A DNA stretch of 64,000 bases from Halioxenophilus sp033283405 (GCF_033283405.1 NZ_JAWMQR010000001.1:496001-560000); one strand, 5' to 3'. Positions 35,262 to 44,548 are shown, counted from the stretch's first letter. Notes: generated from the letters alone by a model not told the origin. Program-made: numbers and translations.

Positions 35262-36023
35262 ATGACCACTGACGCGAGCAACAGGCCAAAACTTGGCAAG
35301 GTTTTCCTGGTGGGAGCCGGGCCTGGCGATCCAGAACTGCTAACGCTCAAAGCGTATCGGGTTTTGCAGGCCGCTGAAGTGGTACTTTACGATCGTTTGG
35401 TCTCGCCCGAGATCATGACGTTGCTGCCTGAAAGCGCCACTCAGGTTTATGTTGGTAAGCGCCGTGCGGATCACAGTGTGCCTCAGACGGATATCGGCCA
35501 ACTGCTTGTCGATTACGCCCTGAAGGGTAAATTCACTGTTCGGCTCAAGGGGGGCGACCCCTTTATCTTTGGCCGCGGTGGTGAAGAGCTGGAGCAGCTG
35601 GCAGCGGCTGAGATTCCATTTGAGGTTATCCCCGGCATTACTGCCGCCTCCGGCTGTGCCGCTTCCGCAGGCATTCCCCTAACGCACCGCGACTACTCCC
35701 AATCAGTAAGGTTTATCACCGGCCATCTGCAGGATGGCTCAATCAACCTGGATTGGGAGGCACTACGCTCGCCCAATCAAACCCTGGTTTTTTATATGGG
35801 GCTGGTGGGTTTAACCACAATTGCCGCGACCATGATCAGTATGGGGCGCTCGCCAGATACCCCGCTTGCCGTGATTGAAAAGGGCACAACCCCGCAAGAA
35901 AAGATCCATATATCCTCCCTGGCTAATGTAGAAGACCTACTAGCTACTACTGTTATCTCGGCGCCCACACTTATCATTATTGGTGATGTGGTCAAATTAC
36001 ACGCGCTGCTTGCCAAATCCTGA
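35262..36023 (+). CDS. cobA: uroporphyrinogen-III C-methyltransferase
   Basis: S-adenosylmethionine-dependent methylation of uroporphyrinogen III to precorrin-2, the branch to siroheme and cobalamin. At 253 residues it is the stand-alone methyltransferase (CobA/SumT), not the fused CysG. Motifs include VGAGPGDPELLTLKAYRVL near the N-terminus, VRLKGGDPFIFGRGGEE and VIPGITAASGCAASAGIPLT. Siroheme is a cofactor of sulfite and nitrite reductases. It ends the ftsK-to-cobA run. A hairpin follows ~76 bp after the stop. Confidence 0.95.
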   Translation: MTTDASNRPKLGKVFLVGAGPGDPELLTLKAYRVLQAAEVVLYDRLVSPEIMTLLPESATQVYVGKRRADHSVPQTDIGQLLVDYALKGKFTVRLKGGDPFIFGRGGEELEQLAAAEIPFEVIPGITAASGCAASAGIPLTHRDYSQSVRFITGHLQDGSINLDWEALRSPNQTLVFYMGLVGLTTIAATMISMGRSPDTPLAVIEKGTTPQEKIHISSLANVEDLLATTVISAPTLIIIGDVVKLHALLAKS

Positions 36024-36099
36024 TCAGAAAACACGCAATCCGCTCGGCTATCCGTTCACTCCCTAGTCAGCCACGGCTGGCGGTTAATTCCCTGTTGGC

Positions 36100-36129
36100 G
36101 CCTAGTTTTTCCAGGGATCTGAACTAGGC
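36100..36129 (+). terminator. hairpin downstream of cobA
   Basis: GCCTAGTT (36100-36107) pairs perfectly with AACTAGGC (36122-36129) over a 14-nt loop. No strong T-run follows. It may terminate the serS-cobA transcript before the chemotaxis gene. Confidence 0.4.
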
Positions 36130-36197
36130 TATTAGCAATACATAGTATCCGCTGCGGGTTGTGCTAGACCGGCTAATGACAAAATTTTCTGCTGCCA

Positions 36198-36224
36198 TAA
36201 AGATTTATACCTACCTGCCGATCT
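36198..36224 (+). promoter_or_regulatory. FliA (sigma28)-type flagellar promoter of the chemoreceptor gene
   Basis: TAAA (36198-36201), 15 bp, then GCCGATCT (36217-36224). The flagellar sigma28 consensus is TAAA-N15-GCCGATAA, so the -35 box and spacing match exactly, and 6 of 8 bases of the -10 box match. Transcription would start near 36232, giving a leader of about 90 nt. Confidence 0.72.
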
Positions 36225-36319
36225 ATAAACCGATAGAAAACAGCTTTTGGAGCAAAGTGTCCCAAAGCCGCACTCTACATTAGCTATGCAATACCAAAGC
36301 GATTGCGAGGATAAATATA

Positions 36320-37939
36320 ATGAATTGGCTCGGTAGCCTACGTATTAAGTACAAGATTCTTTCAGTGGCCTTAGTGGGGACTGTCGGCTTCCTAGTGTTT
36401 CTGGGGCTGATTGTTAACACAGGTAAAGCCAATAATCAGCGATTAGAGCAGGTCCGTTCGGTTCATTTTCCCATGCTGGAGATGGCTAACAGCAATATTG
36501 TGCTGCTGGATCGGGCAAATGAGCTAATGGGCAATGCGGCCAGTACCGGTGAGCATGAGATGCTGAAACTTGCCCGCAAATCGGTGACGGATCTGAATGC
36601 CAACCTCGATAAGCAAAATGAGTTAAACCCTGGGTTTACCTCAGATATCGCCGCCGTGCGACGCTCCGTCAATAACTACTTCGAAAAATCCGCAGCGCTC
36701 ACCAGCTCTATGATTGACGGTACTGTCGATTTTAATCAATTGGCCGATTTGGCCGACGAGAAATCCCGTTTGGGCGATCTTGCCAACGCCAATCTGCGGG
36801 ATTTCCGCGAAAAAGCGTTAACCACCTTTTCCGATACCATCAAAACGGTGAATGAAGCTCAGACAGATAACCTCACCATGGGCATGATCATTGGCGGCAT
36901 TACCATTACCGCTCTGGTTGTGATTGGTTTTAGTGTGGCACTCCTGGTCACCGGTAGTATTGAGCAGGTTATTCGCTCCCTGAAAGATATCGCCGAAGGC
37001 GAGGGAGACCTAACCCAACGGCTACCACGCTCCACTAAAGACGAAGTGGGTGAGCTGGTGCAGTGGTTTAACGTCTTTGTTGAGAAGCTGCATGGCACTA
37101 TCGGTGAAGTTGTACGCGTAATTCCACCGCTGACCTCGGTTGCCCAAGACCTCAATTCGGTCTCCTCGGAAACGTCTCAAGTCTCTCAGCGCCAGTCGCA
37201 ATCGGCCAATATTGTCTCCTCAGCCATGGATGAGATGTTGGGCAGCGTCAATGCCGTTGCCAATAACGCGGGCTCCGCGGCACAAGCTGCCTCTGACGCC
37301 GATATGGAAGCGAAAGAGGGGCTCTCCATTGTGCAGAATACGGTAGTAACTATTAATGATCTGGCCGCCGAGGTGGAGCGCGCCGCTGAGGTGATCGTTC
37401 AGCTGGAAGCCGACACCGAAAGTGTTGGCGGTATTCTGGATGTGATTAAAGGTATTGCCGAGCAAACCAACCTACTCGCGTTGAACGCGGCTATTGAGGC
37501 TGCGCGGGCGGGAGAGCAGGGGCGCGGTTTCGCAGTAGTGGCCGATGAAGTTCGCACCTTGGCATCACGGACTCAGGAGTCCACCCACGAGATCCAAAAA
37601 GTGATTGAGCAGCTCCAGTCGGCGGCGCAGTCAGCAGTGCAGGTGATGGCGCACGGTAAAGAGCAGGCTCAGAAGAGTGTTGATCAAGCCGGGGCAACCG
37701 GAGCATCATTACAGGCGATTACCGCCAAGGTAACCTCGATTACTGACATGAACCAACAAATAGCCCATGCAACCGAAACCCAGCAGCGTTTTGCTAACGA
37801 TATACAGCAGAATGTTTTGAGTATGCGCGATGCCTCTGAGGTGGCCGAGCAGAGTACCGACCGGGTAAACAACCTGAGTACCAGCTTGCAGCAGTTGGCG
37901 GATCAGCTACAGCAGGTGGCCTTGCAATTTAGAGTCTAG
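36320..37939 (+). CDS. methyl-accepting chemotaxis protein
   Basis: Transmembrane chemoreceptor that controls CheA. The 539-residue protein has an N-terminal membrane helix (about 11-31), a ~150-residue periplasmic four-helix-type sensor domain, a second membrane helix (about 190-212), a HAMP domain, and the signalling domain with the hairpin tip DVIKGIAEQTNLLALNAAIE and RGFAVVADEVRTLASRT. The ligand is unknown. GAGGA stands 8 nt before the ATG. A FliA-type promoter precedes it, in line with flagellar control. A small basic protein gene follows after 14 bp. Confidence 0.93.
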   Translation: MNWLGSLRIKYKILSVALVGTVGFLVFLGLIVNTGKANNQRLEQVRSVHFPMLEMANSNIVLLDRANELMGNAASTGEHEMLKLARKSVTDLNANLDKQNELNPGFTSDIAAVRRSVNNYFEKSAALTSSMIDGTVDFNQLADLADEKSRLGDLANANLRDFREKALTTFSDTIKTVNEAQTDNLTMGMIIGGITITALVVIGFSVALLVTGSIEQVIRSLKDIAEGEGDLTQRLPRSTKDEVGELVQWFNVFVEKLHGTIGEVVRVIPPLTSVAQDLNSVSSETSQVSQRQSQSANIVSSAMDEMLGSVNAVANNAGSAAQAASDADMEAKEGLSIVQNTVVTINDLAAEVERAAEVIVQLEADTESVGGILDVIKGIAEQTNLLALNAAIEAARAGEQGRGFAVVADEVRTLASRTQESTHEIQKVIEQLQSAAQSAVQVMAHGKEQAQKSVDQAGATGASLQAITAKVTSITDMNQQIAHATETQQRFANDIQQNVLSMRDASEVAEQSTDRVNNLSTSLQQLADQLQQVALQFRV

Positions 37940-37953
37940 AGGTCGCAGGCGTT

Positions 37954-38208
37954 ATGGAGCCTATTCACAACAAGCGTATCTACACTCCACCCACTAAGGA
38001 GACCCGGAAGACGCCGGCGGTGGAACAGGCTCATGCGACCAATCCGATTGCCCCCAGCAATCCGACCAAATCACCACTACCTGTCTCCCACCCCAAAGTG
38101 GAGCGTCGTTCCGGCAAGGAGCGACGCCAAGGCTCGCCCCGTGAGTTTCTTGAGCTGCGCTCCGGTCGCGATCGCCGCAAGCGTAATTCCGTCGATATAA
38201 AAGTTTAA
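37954..38208 (+). CDS. small basic protein with two RSGR/KxRR motifs
   Basis: 84-residue protein, family not recognised. The first half is Pro- and Thr-rich and probably unstructured. The second half carries two similar arginine clusters, ERRSGKERRQG and LRSGRDRRKRN, about 20 residues apart. Such motifs occur in small gammaproteobacterial proteins of unknown role and recall nucleic-acid or cyclic-di-GMP contact arginines, but no fold is evident. It starts 14 bp after the chemoreceptor gene and should be cotranscribed with it, so a link to motility is possible. Confidence 0.6.
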   Translation: MEPIHNKRIYTPPTKETRKTPAVEQAHATNPIAPSNPTKSPLPVSHPKVERRSGKERRQGSPREFLELRSGRDRRKRNSVDIKV

Positions 38209-38356
38209 CGCCTAACCACGCCAGCCTATTTATCCCCAGCTATTAGCCCTGCTTGAGTCAGCCGCCGATCGGATCGTGGCTTGGCCAGGCCGCAGTTTAC
38301 ACACGCTAGTCTGATCAGCGTAGAATAGTCCCAATTTTTTGGGGGCTGTAAATTCT

Positions 38357-39724
38357 ATGTCGCGATACGATTTCGACCTTTTTGTGATTGGCGCTGGCTC
38401 TGGTGGGGTAAGAGCAAGCCGCACCGCTGCCAGCCAGGGCATACGCGTGGCAGTGGCTGAGGAGCTGTTTCTCGGTGGTACCTGTGTCAACGTCGGTTGC
38501 GTGCCGAAAAAGCTATTTGTTTATGGTTCACACCTACCCGAAGAGGTTGATATCGGCCGCGGCTTCGGTTGGAGTGTTGATAATCTCAGCTTTGATTGGC
38601 CCACCCTGCGCGACAATAAAACCCGGGAAATCGAACGATTAAATGGTATCTATCAACGTCTGCTCGACAACTCAGGAGTGAAGCTATTTAACGGTCGCGC
38701 CACCCTGTTGGACGCTCACTCTGTGTTAATCAATGGGGAAACAGTCACTGCAGAACGGATTTTGGTTTGTGTTGGTGGTTGGCCCTATATTCCCGACTTT
38801 CCCGGCAATGACTGGGTGATCAGCTCCAACGAGGCCTTCTACCTGGAGGAGTTTCCAAGCCGCGTTCTGGTGGTGGGCGGTGGTTATATCGCCGTTGAAT
38901 TTGCCGGTATCTTCAATGGGCTGGGCGCTAAAACCCAACTCGCCTATCGTGGGCCGCTTTTCTTAAGGGGTTTTGACGGTGAGGTTCGTGAATTTCTTGC
39001 AGAGCAGCTACCACACAAAGGCATCGATCTCCTGTTTGAGACAGAAATCAGCGCGATTGAGAAACTCGATGACGGCTCGTTACAGGTTGAATTTAATAAC
39101 GGCCGCAGCACGGTGGTCGACTGTGTCATGTATGCCACCGGCCGCACCCCGAAAACCACTGGGCTTGGCCTGGAAAATACCCAGGTCGAGCTCGATAGCA
39201 ATGGAGCGATTGTTGTCGACCAAAACTTTCAAACACGAGAGCCTTCAATTTATGCCATCGGCGATGTCATCGATCGTGTGGCCCTAACGCCAGTTGCTTT
39301 GGCAGAAGCGATGGTATTGGTCGATCATCTCTACGGCGAACAACAAAAACAGATCGATTACCAAAATATTCCCACAGCGGTTTTTTCCCAACCCAATATC
39401 GGCACTGTAGGCTTAACCCAGGAGGAGGCAGTAGCAAATTACAAGGTTGTTAAGGTGTTCCGCTCCAGTTTTAAACCAATGAAGTTAACATTGGGTAACC
39501 ATAATGAACGCACCTTTATGAAGCTGCTGGTCGATGGCGAGACCGATAAAATTATTGGCGCGCATATGGTCGGTTCTGAAGCGGGAGAGATCATTCAGGG
39601 TTTGGGGATTGCCATCAAGGCCGGTGCCACCAAAGCACATTTCGACTCCACGTTAGGTATTCATCCAACCAGCGCTGAAGAGTGGGTGACCATGCGTGAG
39701 GTTAGTGAAGTTATCCGCTCGTAA
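38357..39724 (+). CDS. gor: glutathione-disulfide reductase
   Basis: NADPH-dependent reduction of oxidised glutathione. I start it at the ATG at 38357 (455 residues, MSRYDFDLFVIGAGSGGVR); the frame opens six codons earlier at a TTG inside a T-run, which is unlikely. The redox disulfide lies in GGTCVNVGCVPKKLF. The NADPH loop VVGGGYIAVEFAGIFNGLG and the C-terminal HPTSAEEWVTM with its catalytic His are intact. These features match glutathione reductase rather than dihydrolipoamide dehydrogenase. A sterol-desaturase-type gene follows after 17 bp. Confidence 0.93.
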   Translation: MSRYDFDLFVIGAGSGGVRASRTAASQGIRVAVAEELFLGGTCVNVGCVPKKLFVYGSHLPEEVDIGRGFGWSVDNLSFDWPTLRDNKTREIERLNGIYQRLLDNSGVKLFNGRATLLDAHSVLINGETVTAERILVCVGGWPYIPDFPGNDWVISSNEAFYLEEFPSRVLVVGGGYIAVEFAGIFNGLGAKTQLAYRGPLFLRGFDGEVREFLAEQLPHKGIDLLFETEISAIEKLDDGSLQVEFNNGRSTVVDCVMYATGRTPKTTGLGLENTQVELDSNGAIVVDQNFQTREPSIYAIGDVIDRVALTPVALAEAMVLVDHLYGEQQKQIDYQNIPTAVFSQPNIGTVGLTQEEAVANYKVVKVFRSSFKPMKLTLGNHNERTFMKLLVDGETDKIIGAHMVGSEAGEIIQGLGIAIKAGATKAHFDSTLGIHPTSAEEWVTMREVSEVIRS

Positions 39725-39741
39725 AACGCATTTGACGTACT

Positions 39742-40563
39742 ATGAATGATTCAACCTGGCTAGTTAGTCATGAATCTGCTGTGCGGCTGGCCATATTCCT
39801 CGCGACGTTTGTGCTGATGGCGCTGTGGGAGCTGGTGGCACCACTTCAGGCGCTATCGCTCAATAAAGGATGTCGTTGGATTAACAACCTCCTTTTGCTG
39901 GTGACTGATAGCGTCGTTTTGCGGATGGCGCTGCCAATCGCCGGCAGCGGTGTAGCGCTTTTCTGCCAAAAACACCAAGTCGGTCTATTCAACAGCGCCA
40001 ATGTGAGTGTGCCGATTGCTATGTTCTGCTCCATAGTTTTGCTCGATTTAACGCTTTACTGGCAGCATAGAATATTTCATTGGTTACCCTGGTTATGGCG
40101 CCTGCACCAGGTGCACCATGCCGACCTCGACTACGATGTCACCACGGGAATCCGCTTTCACCCGTTCGAAATTGTGCTCTCCATGTTAATAAAGATTGCC
40201 GCAATTATATTACTAGGTATACCACCCATGGCGGTGGTCGTTTTTGAAGTGTTATTGAATAGCTCGGCGCTCTTTAACCACAGCAATATCAAACTGCCGG
40301 GCTGGTTAGACGCCAGGATTCGCCTGGTGGTAGTAACGCCGGCGATGCATCGAGTCCATCACTCCGATCTGTGGCGGGAGAGCAACAGTAACTTTGGTTT
40401 CTTTTTGAGCTTTTGGGATCGTTTTTTTCGCTCTTACCTGCCTAAGCCACAAGCTGGGCTGGCTGGTATGAGAATAGGCCTTGATTACGTCCGAACAGAG
40501 GCGATAGCCAATAACTTGCCGGCCTTATTACGTATGCCGTTTACAGTAGCGCCCAAGCGATGA
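39742..40563 (+). CDS. sterol desaturase/fatty acid hydroxylase superfamily protein
   Basis: Integral membrane di-iron protein of the fatty acid hydroxylase superfamily, 273 residues. The histidine clusters that bind the two irons are present: QHRIFHWLPWLWRLHQVHHA (HxxxH and HxxHH) and, later, MHRVHHSDL. Four to five hydrophobic segments surround them. Bacterial members act on lipids or carotenoids; the substrate here is not predictable. It starts 17 bp after gor and is convergent with an AraC gene with only 1 bp between the stop codons. Confidence 0.85.
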   Translation: MNDSTWLVSHESAVRLAIFLATFVLMALWELVAPLQALSLNKGCRWINNLLLLVTDSVVLRMALPIAGSGVALFCQKHQVGLFNSANVSVPIAMFCSIVLLDLTLYWQHRIFHWLPWLWRLHQVHHADLDYDVTTGIRFHPFEIVLSMLIKIAAIILLGIPPMAVVVFEVLLNSSALFNHSNIKLPGWLDARIRLVVVTPAMHRVHHSDLWRESNSNFGFFLSFWDRFFRSYLPKPQAGLAGMRIGLDYVRTEAIANNLPALLRMPFTVAPKR

Positions 40564-40564
40564 A

Positions 40565-41518
40565 CTAAGCGCTGTGCAAAGAGCGGTATTGACTGGGTGA
40601 GACGCCCAGCATCTGCTTAAACAGCCTGGAAAAATAGAGCGGATCCTGGTAGCCGAGCCTACTGGCCACACGCTTTATGGGGTCGGTACTGTTATCCAGT
40701 AACAGACAAGCGTGTTCCATTTTCAATTGAATGAAATACTGTATCGGTGCGTAGCCTGTGTAGGCTTTGAATTTACGAACGAAGTGAAACTTTGATAGGT
40801 GGCATAGTTCGGCCAGGTGGTCGAGGTTGATTTCCTGATGGATATTTGCCCGCATATAGATGAGGGCAGGGCGCAAAGAGTGGTTGAGCGAGCCCTCCTG
40901 ACTGGGAAGTTGAGCCAAGTAAGCCAGATGCAAAAACAGCGATTTCAAACTACTGGCAATACAGAGGAAATTGGCGAGCGTCAGGCCTCTGCTGCGCATC
41001 TCAAACAGCAGCTCAAAATGGCTTTTCACACTCGCCTGCAGGCCAATATTTAGGATGATTGAGTCGCCAAACATCTGTTTTATGTAATTCTCCACCAGCT
41101 TTCCATCAAAGTGAACCCAATAGATACTCCAAGGCTTTTGGCTATCGGCCCGGTAGTCGTGGGCATAGCCTGGCGGCAGTAGAATCAGGTTGCCCGCTTG
41201 TACTTTATGGTCTGTTTGCTCCAGCATCAGCTCGCCAGCGCCAGCCGCACAATAAATCAATAGATAGGTAATATGCTCTGGTCTTTGCATACTATGTTGC
41301 TGGGCTTGAGGGTAAAAACCCATGGCCAACGGATGTAGGTCAGACGCCAGGGGATGCGTAGCTAATTGTTTTAAAAGGGGTTTTGGCGTAATCTGGCGCA
41401 CCCCGTTATCCGGTAGGGGCCAGTGCGAGGTGAGCCGATCGTCGTGGTTGGTGCTGTCTGAGTTTCCGGCCATACTAATACAGATTTCTATTTTTATGTT
41501 GGCGGCAATATAATCCAT
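40565..41518 (-). CDS. mmsR: AraC-family regulator, probable mmsAB activator
   Basis: Transcription factor with an N-terminal cupin-like AraC ligand domain (LLPPGYAHDYRADSQKPWSI) and a C-terminal double helix-turn-helix (LDHLAELCHLSKFHFVRKF, RVASRLGYQDPLYFSRLF). It is divergent from mmsA, the position of the MmsR activator in Pseudomonas aeruginosa, where it responds to valine or a valine catabolite. That position is the basis for the symbol. Two starts are possible: the ATG at 41518 (317 residues) or at 41473. Neither has a clear ribosome-binding site. The divergent gap is about 100 bp. Confidence 0.75.
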   Translation of the reverse strand: MDYIAANIKIEICISMAGNSDSTNHDDRLTSHWPLPDNGVRQITPKPLLKQLATHPLASDLHPLAMGFYPQAQQHSMQRPEHITYLLIYCAAGAGELMLEQTDHKVQAGNLILLPPGYAHDYRADSQKPWSIYWVHFDGKLVENYIKQMFGDSIILNIGLQASVKSHFELLFEMRSRGLTLANFLCIASSLKSLFLHLAYLAQLPSQEGSLNHSLRPALIYMRANIHQEINLDHLAELCHLSKFHFVRKFKAYTGYAPIQYFIQLKMEHACLLLDNSTDPIKRVASRLGYQDPLYFSRLFKQMLGVSPSQYRSLHSA

Positions 41519-41542
41519 GTAATTGGCAATTTCGTCAATTTG

Positions 41543-41574
41543 CAGGGCTTATTGCCTATGTTTAAATGGCCCTG
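41543..41574. promoter_or_regulatory. dyad CAGGGC-N20-GCCCTG in the mmsR/mmsA divergent region
   Basis: Perfect 6-bp arms at 41543-41548 and 41569-41574 lie in the short gap between the divergent genes. Just upstream, CAATTT is repeated (in TTGGCAATTTCGTCAATTTG). Either could be a site for the AraC-type regulator. Inference only. Confidence 0.35.
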
Positions 41575-41619
41575 TAACTGCTTACATGCATTTGCGTAAT
41601 AAATACAAGAGGATTTCAC

Positions 41620-43152
41620 ATGTCCAACTTAACCTTCATTGATGCCGAGGGTAGTCAATTTCCAGAGGTAATGCCTCTGTTCATCGGCGGTGAATGGGTT
41701 GCCAGCCAAGCGACAGAGACTCTGGATGTAACTGATCCAGCCACTCAAAACGTTTTAACCAAAGTTCCATTCGCGACCGAAGGCGAAGTGAACGCAGCCG
41801 TAGCCAGTGCCAAAGAGACCTTCGAAGCCTGGAAGGATGTGCCTGTTCCTACGCGCTCCCGCATTATGCTGAAATATCAGGATCTGCTGAAGCAACACCA
41901 GGACGAGTTGGCCACAATCATTTCCCAAGAATTGGGTAAAACCTTTGAAGATGCCAAAGGCGATGTTTGGCGCGGAATCGAGGTGGTCGAGCAGGCAGCC
42001 AATATTGCCCCAACCCTGATGGGCGAGACTGTACAGAACGTTGCCACCAAAATCGATACATTCTCACATCTACACCCAGTCGGTGTTTGTGTAGGTATCA
42101 CCCCGTTTAACTTCCCAGCTATGATTCCGCTGTGGATGTTCCCGCTGGCGATTGCCTGTGGTAATACCTTCATCCTGAAGCCATCGGAGCAGGATCCAAT
42201 CACTCCAATGCGCTTAATCCAGTTGTTTGAAGAGGCGGGCGCTCCAAAAGGTGTGGTACAACTGGTACACGGTGGCCGTCACCAGGTTGATCAGCTGTTG
42301 ACTCACCCAGACGTTGCCGCAGTCTCCTTTGTTGGTTCTGTACCTGTGGCCAAACACATCTACAGCACCGGCACCGGTGCCATGAAACGCGTACAAGCGC
42401 TGGCAGGTGCTAAAAACCATATGGTCATCATGCCAGACGCTCAAAAACAGCAGGTTATTAACAACCTGATGGGTGCCGCTTGTGGTGCCGCTGGCCAGCG
42501 CTGTATGGCCATCTCTGTAGCGGTGTTGGTGGGCGAAGCCCGTGAATGGAAAGATGACCTGGTTAAAGCCTTTGGCTCTATTCGCCCCGGTCACTGGAAA
42601 GATCCTCACGCCTCCTACGGCCCACAGATCAGCCCGGCGTCCAAACAGCGTATTATCGATGCCATCGCCAACGGCAAGGCGCAGGGCGCTACCTGTCTGT
42701 TGGATGGCAGTGACTGCACTGTCGAAGGCTTCCCGGATGGCAACTGGGTTGGCCCAACCGTTTTTGCCGATGTAACACCAGAGATGGATATCTACAAAGA
42801 CGAGATCTTTGGCCCGGTATTGTGTTTGGTTGAGGCAGAAACCCTGGACGACGCATTGAAACTGGTAAATGATTGCCCGTTTGGTAACGGCACCTCTATC
42901 TTTACCTCTTCTGGCGCCGCCGCACGTAAATACCAGCATGAAGTTCAAGTCGGCATGGTCGGTGTTAACGTGCCCATTCCGGTACCTCTGCCGTTCTTCT
43001 CGTTCACCGGCTGGAGAAACTCCTTCTTCGGTGATCACCACGCCTACGGCAAACAAGCGGTGCGCTTCTATACCCGTGCAAAAACCGTTACTCAGCGTTG
43101 GTTTGAAGACGATATCGCCAGTGGTCCAAACATGACCATCCACCTGAAGTAA
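41620..43152 (+). CDS. mmsA: CoA-acylating methylmalonate-semialdehyde dehydrogenase
   Basis: Oxidises methylmalonate semialdehyde to propionyl-CoA, the last step of the distal valine pathway. The 510-residue protein is an aldehyde dehydrogenase with the catalytic C295 in AAGQRCMAIS and the NAD-site sequence ITPFNFPAMIPLWMFPLA typical of MmsA. The catalytic Glu of hydrolytic ALDHs is absent at the usual place, as expected of the CoA-acylating type. GAGGA stands before the ATG. A strong 13-bp terminator follows, so mmsA can be expressed apart from the downstream valine genes. Confidence 0.95.
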   Translation: MSNLTFIDAEGSQFPEVMPLFIGGEWVASQATETLDVTDPATQNVLTKVPFATEGEVNAAVASAKETFEAWKDVPVPTRSRIMLKYQDLLKQHQDELATIISQELGKTFEDAKGDVWRGIEVVEQAANIAPTLMGETVQNVATKIDTFSHLHPVGVCVGITPFNFPAMIPLWMFPLAIACGNTFILKPSEQDPITPMRLIQLFEEAGAPKGVVQLVHGGRHQVDQLLTHPDVAAVSFVGSVPVAKHIYSTGTGAMKRVQALAGAKNHMVIMPDAQKQQVINNLMGAACGAAGQRCMAISVAVLVGEAREWKDDLVKAFGSIRPGHWKDPHASYGPQISPASKQRIIDAIANGKAQGATCLLDGSDCTVEGFPDGNWVGPTVFADVTPEMDIYKDEIFGPVLCLVEAETLDDALKLVNDCPFGNGTSIFTSSGAAARKYQHEVQVGMVGVNVPIPVPLPFFSFTGWRNSFFGDHHAYGKQAVRFYTRAKTVTQRWFEDDIASGPNMTIHLK

Positions 43153-43162
43153 TTCAAAGTTA

Positions 43163-43200
43163 GTGGGGTTGGCAGTGTTGCTGCCAACCCCACAATTTTT
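43163..43200 (+). terminator. intrinsic terminator after mmsA
   Basis: GTGGGGTTGGCAG (43163-43175) pairs perfectly with 43181-43193 around a 5-nt loop and is followed by AATTTTT. This is the strongest classical terminator seen in the window. Confidence 0.92.
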
Positions 43201-43328
43201 ACCTCAGGCAACGCTTAATCAATCACCAATATTTGACTGTTTAGAGCCCTCTATTTGGGGGTTCCGGCCACACTCGGCCCAAAAAAGCTTCAGCAGTTTG
43301 TCTTACAACTGGCAATAGGAATAAAAAA

Positions 43329-44495
43329 ATGAGCCTACAGTTAACCGAAGATCAACTGGCCTTCCAGGAAGCCGCACGTTCTTTTGCTCGAGGCGAAATG
43401 GCTCCTCAGGCAGCCCGCTGGGATGAGGAGAAGATTTTTCCAAGAGAGGTGATTGCCGCAGCCGGTGAATTAGGCTTTTGCGGTATGTACTCACCAGAGG
43501 CCTACGGTGGCTTGGGGCTTTCCCGGTTAGACACCACTATTATTCTTGAAGAGTTGGCCGGTGGCTGCACCTCCACGGCGGCGTTTATCTCCATCCACAA
43601 CATGGCCACCTGGATGCTCTGTACCTGGGGTAGTGAGGCCATCAAATCCGAGTGGGCCGAAAAGCTCACCAGCGGCCAATGTCTCGCCTCCTACTGTTTA
43701 ACCGAGCCCAACGCGGGCTCTGATGCAGGTTCGCTACGTTCCAGCGCGCGCTTGGACGGTGACGACTACATCATCAACGGCAGTAAGATGTTTATCAGCG
43801 GTGCTGGTGCGACCGAAGTGTTAGTCGCCATGATACGCACCGGTGCACCCGATTCCGGCGCCAAGGGAATATCAGCTTTTGCCATTCCCGCGAATCTTCC
43901 CGGTATCGAATACGGCAAGAATGAGGTGAAGCTGGGCTGGAATAGCCAGCCTACACGCGCCATCTCATTTGATAATGTACGGGTACCCAAAGAGTGCCTG
44001 CTGGGCGAAGAGGGCGAAGGTTTTAAAATTGCCATGAAGGGTATAGATGGCGGCCGCATCAACATTGCCGCCTGCTCAGTTGGTGCCGCGCAAGCCTGTA
44101 TCGATATCACGCAGGAGTACATCCGCACCCGCCAGCAATTTGGCAAACCCATCGCTGAAAATCAGGCGTTACAGTTCCGTCTGGCTGACATGGTTACCGA
44201 GCTGGTGGCCGCCCGCCAGATGGTGCATATGGCCGCGCAAGCGTTGGATATGAACCACCCGGAGAAAACCGTTTACTGTGCAATGGCGAAACGCTTCGCA
44301 ACCGATGTCGGTTTCGAAGTCTGCAACCAATGTTTGCAGATGCATGGTGGCTATGGTTACCTGCGTGAATACCCCATTGAACGTTACCTGCGCGATGTGC
44401 GGGTGCACCAGATATTGGAAGGCTCCAACGAGATTATGCGGGTAATTACTGGTAGGCGTTTACTGCAAGATAACGCCACCCAGGAAGTACGTTAA
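43329..44495 (+). CDS. acyl-CoA dehydrogenase, probable isobutyryl-CoA dehydrogenase
   Basis: FAD enzyme that introduces a 2,3-double bond in acyl-CoA. The 388-residue protein has SYCLTEPNAGSDAGS for FAD/substrate binding, RQQFGKPIAENQALQFRLAD, and the catalytic-base region QILEGSNEIMRVITGRRLL with E364. The setting between mmsA and the 3-hydroxyisobutyryl-CoA hydrolase gene points to isobutyryl-CoA (valine pathway) rather than a straight-chain substrate. Specificity itself cannot be read from sequence. It follows the mmsA terminator, so it needs its own promoter in 43200-43320, which I could not pinpoint. Confidence 0.88.
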   Translation: MSLQLTEDQLAFQEAARSFARGEMAPQAARWDEEKIFPREVIAAAGELGFCGMYSPEAYGGLGLSRLDTTIILEELAGGCTSTAAFISIHNMATWMLCTWGSEAIKSEWAEKLTSGQCLASYCLTEPNAGSDAGSLRSSARLDGDDYIINGSKMFISGAGATEVLVAMIRTGAPDSGAKGISAFAIPANLPGIEYGKNEVKLGWNSQPTRAISFDNVRVPKECLLGEEGEGFKIAMKGIDGGRINIAACSVGAAQACIDITQEYIRTRQQFGKPIAENQALQFRLADMVTELVAARQMVHMAAQALDMNHPEKTVYCAMAKRFATDVGFEVCNQCLQMHGGYGYLREYPIERYLRDVRVHQILEGSNEIMRVITGRRLLQDNATQEVR

Positions 44496-44548
44496 CAATC
44501 CTTCACGAATTCGATAACTGTTGCTGAATAAAAAGCTCTGGAAACAAG

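Noticed and set aside
42214..43143. 309-codon open frame on the minus strand
   Set aside because: It lies opposite mmsA, which has intact catalytic motifs. The antisense frame shows no family features.
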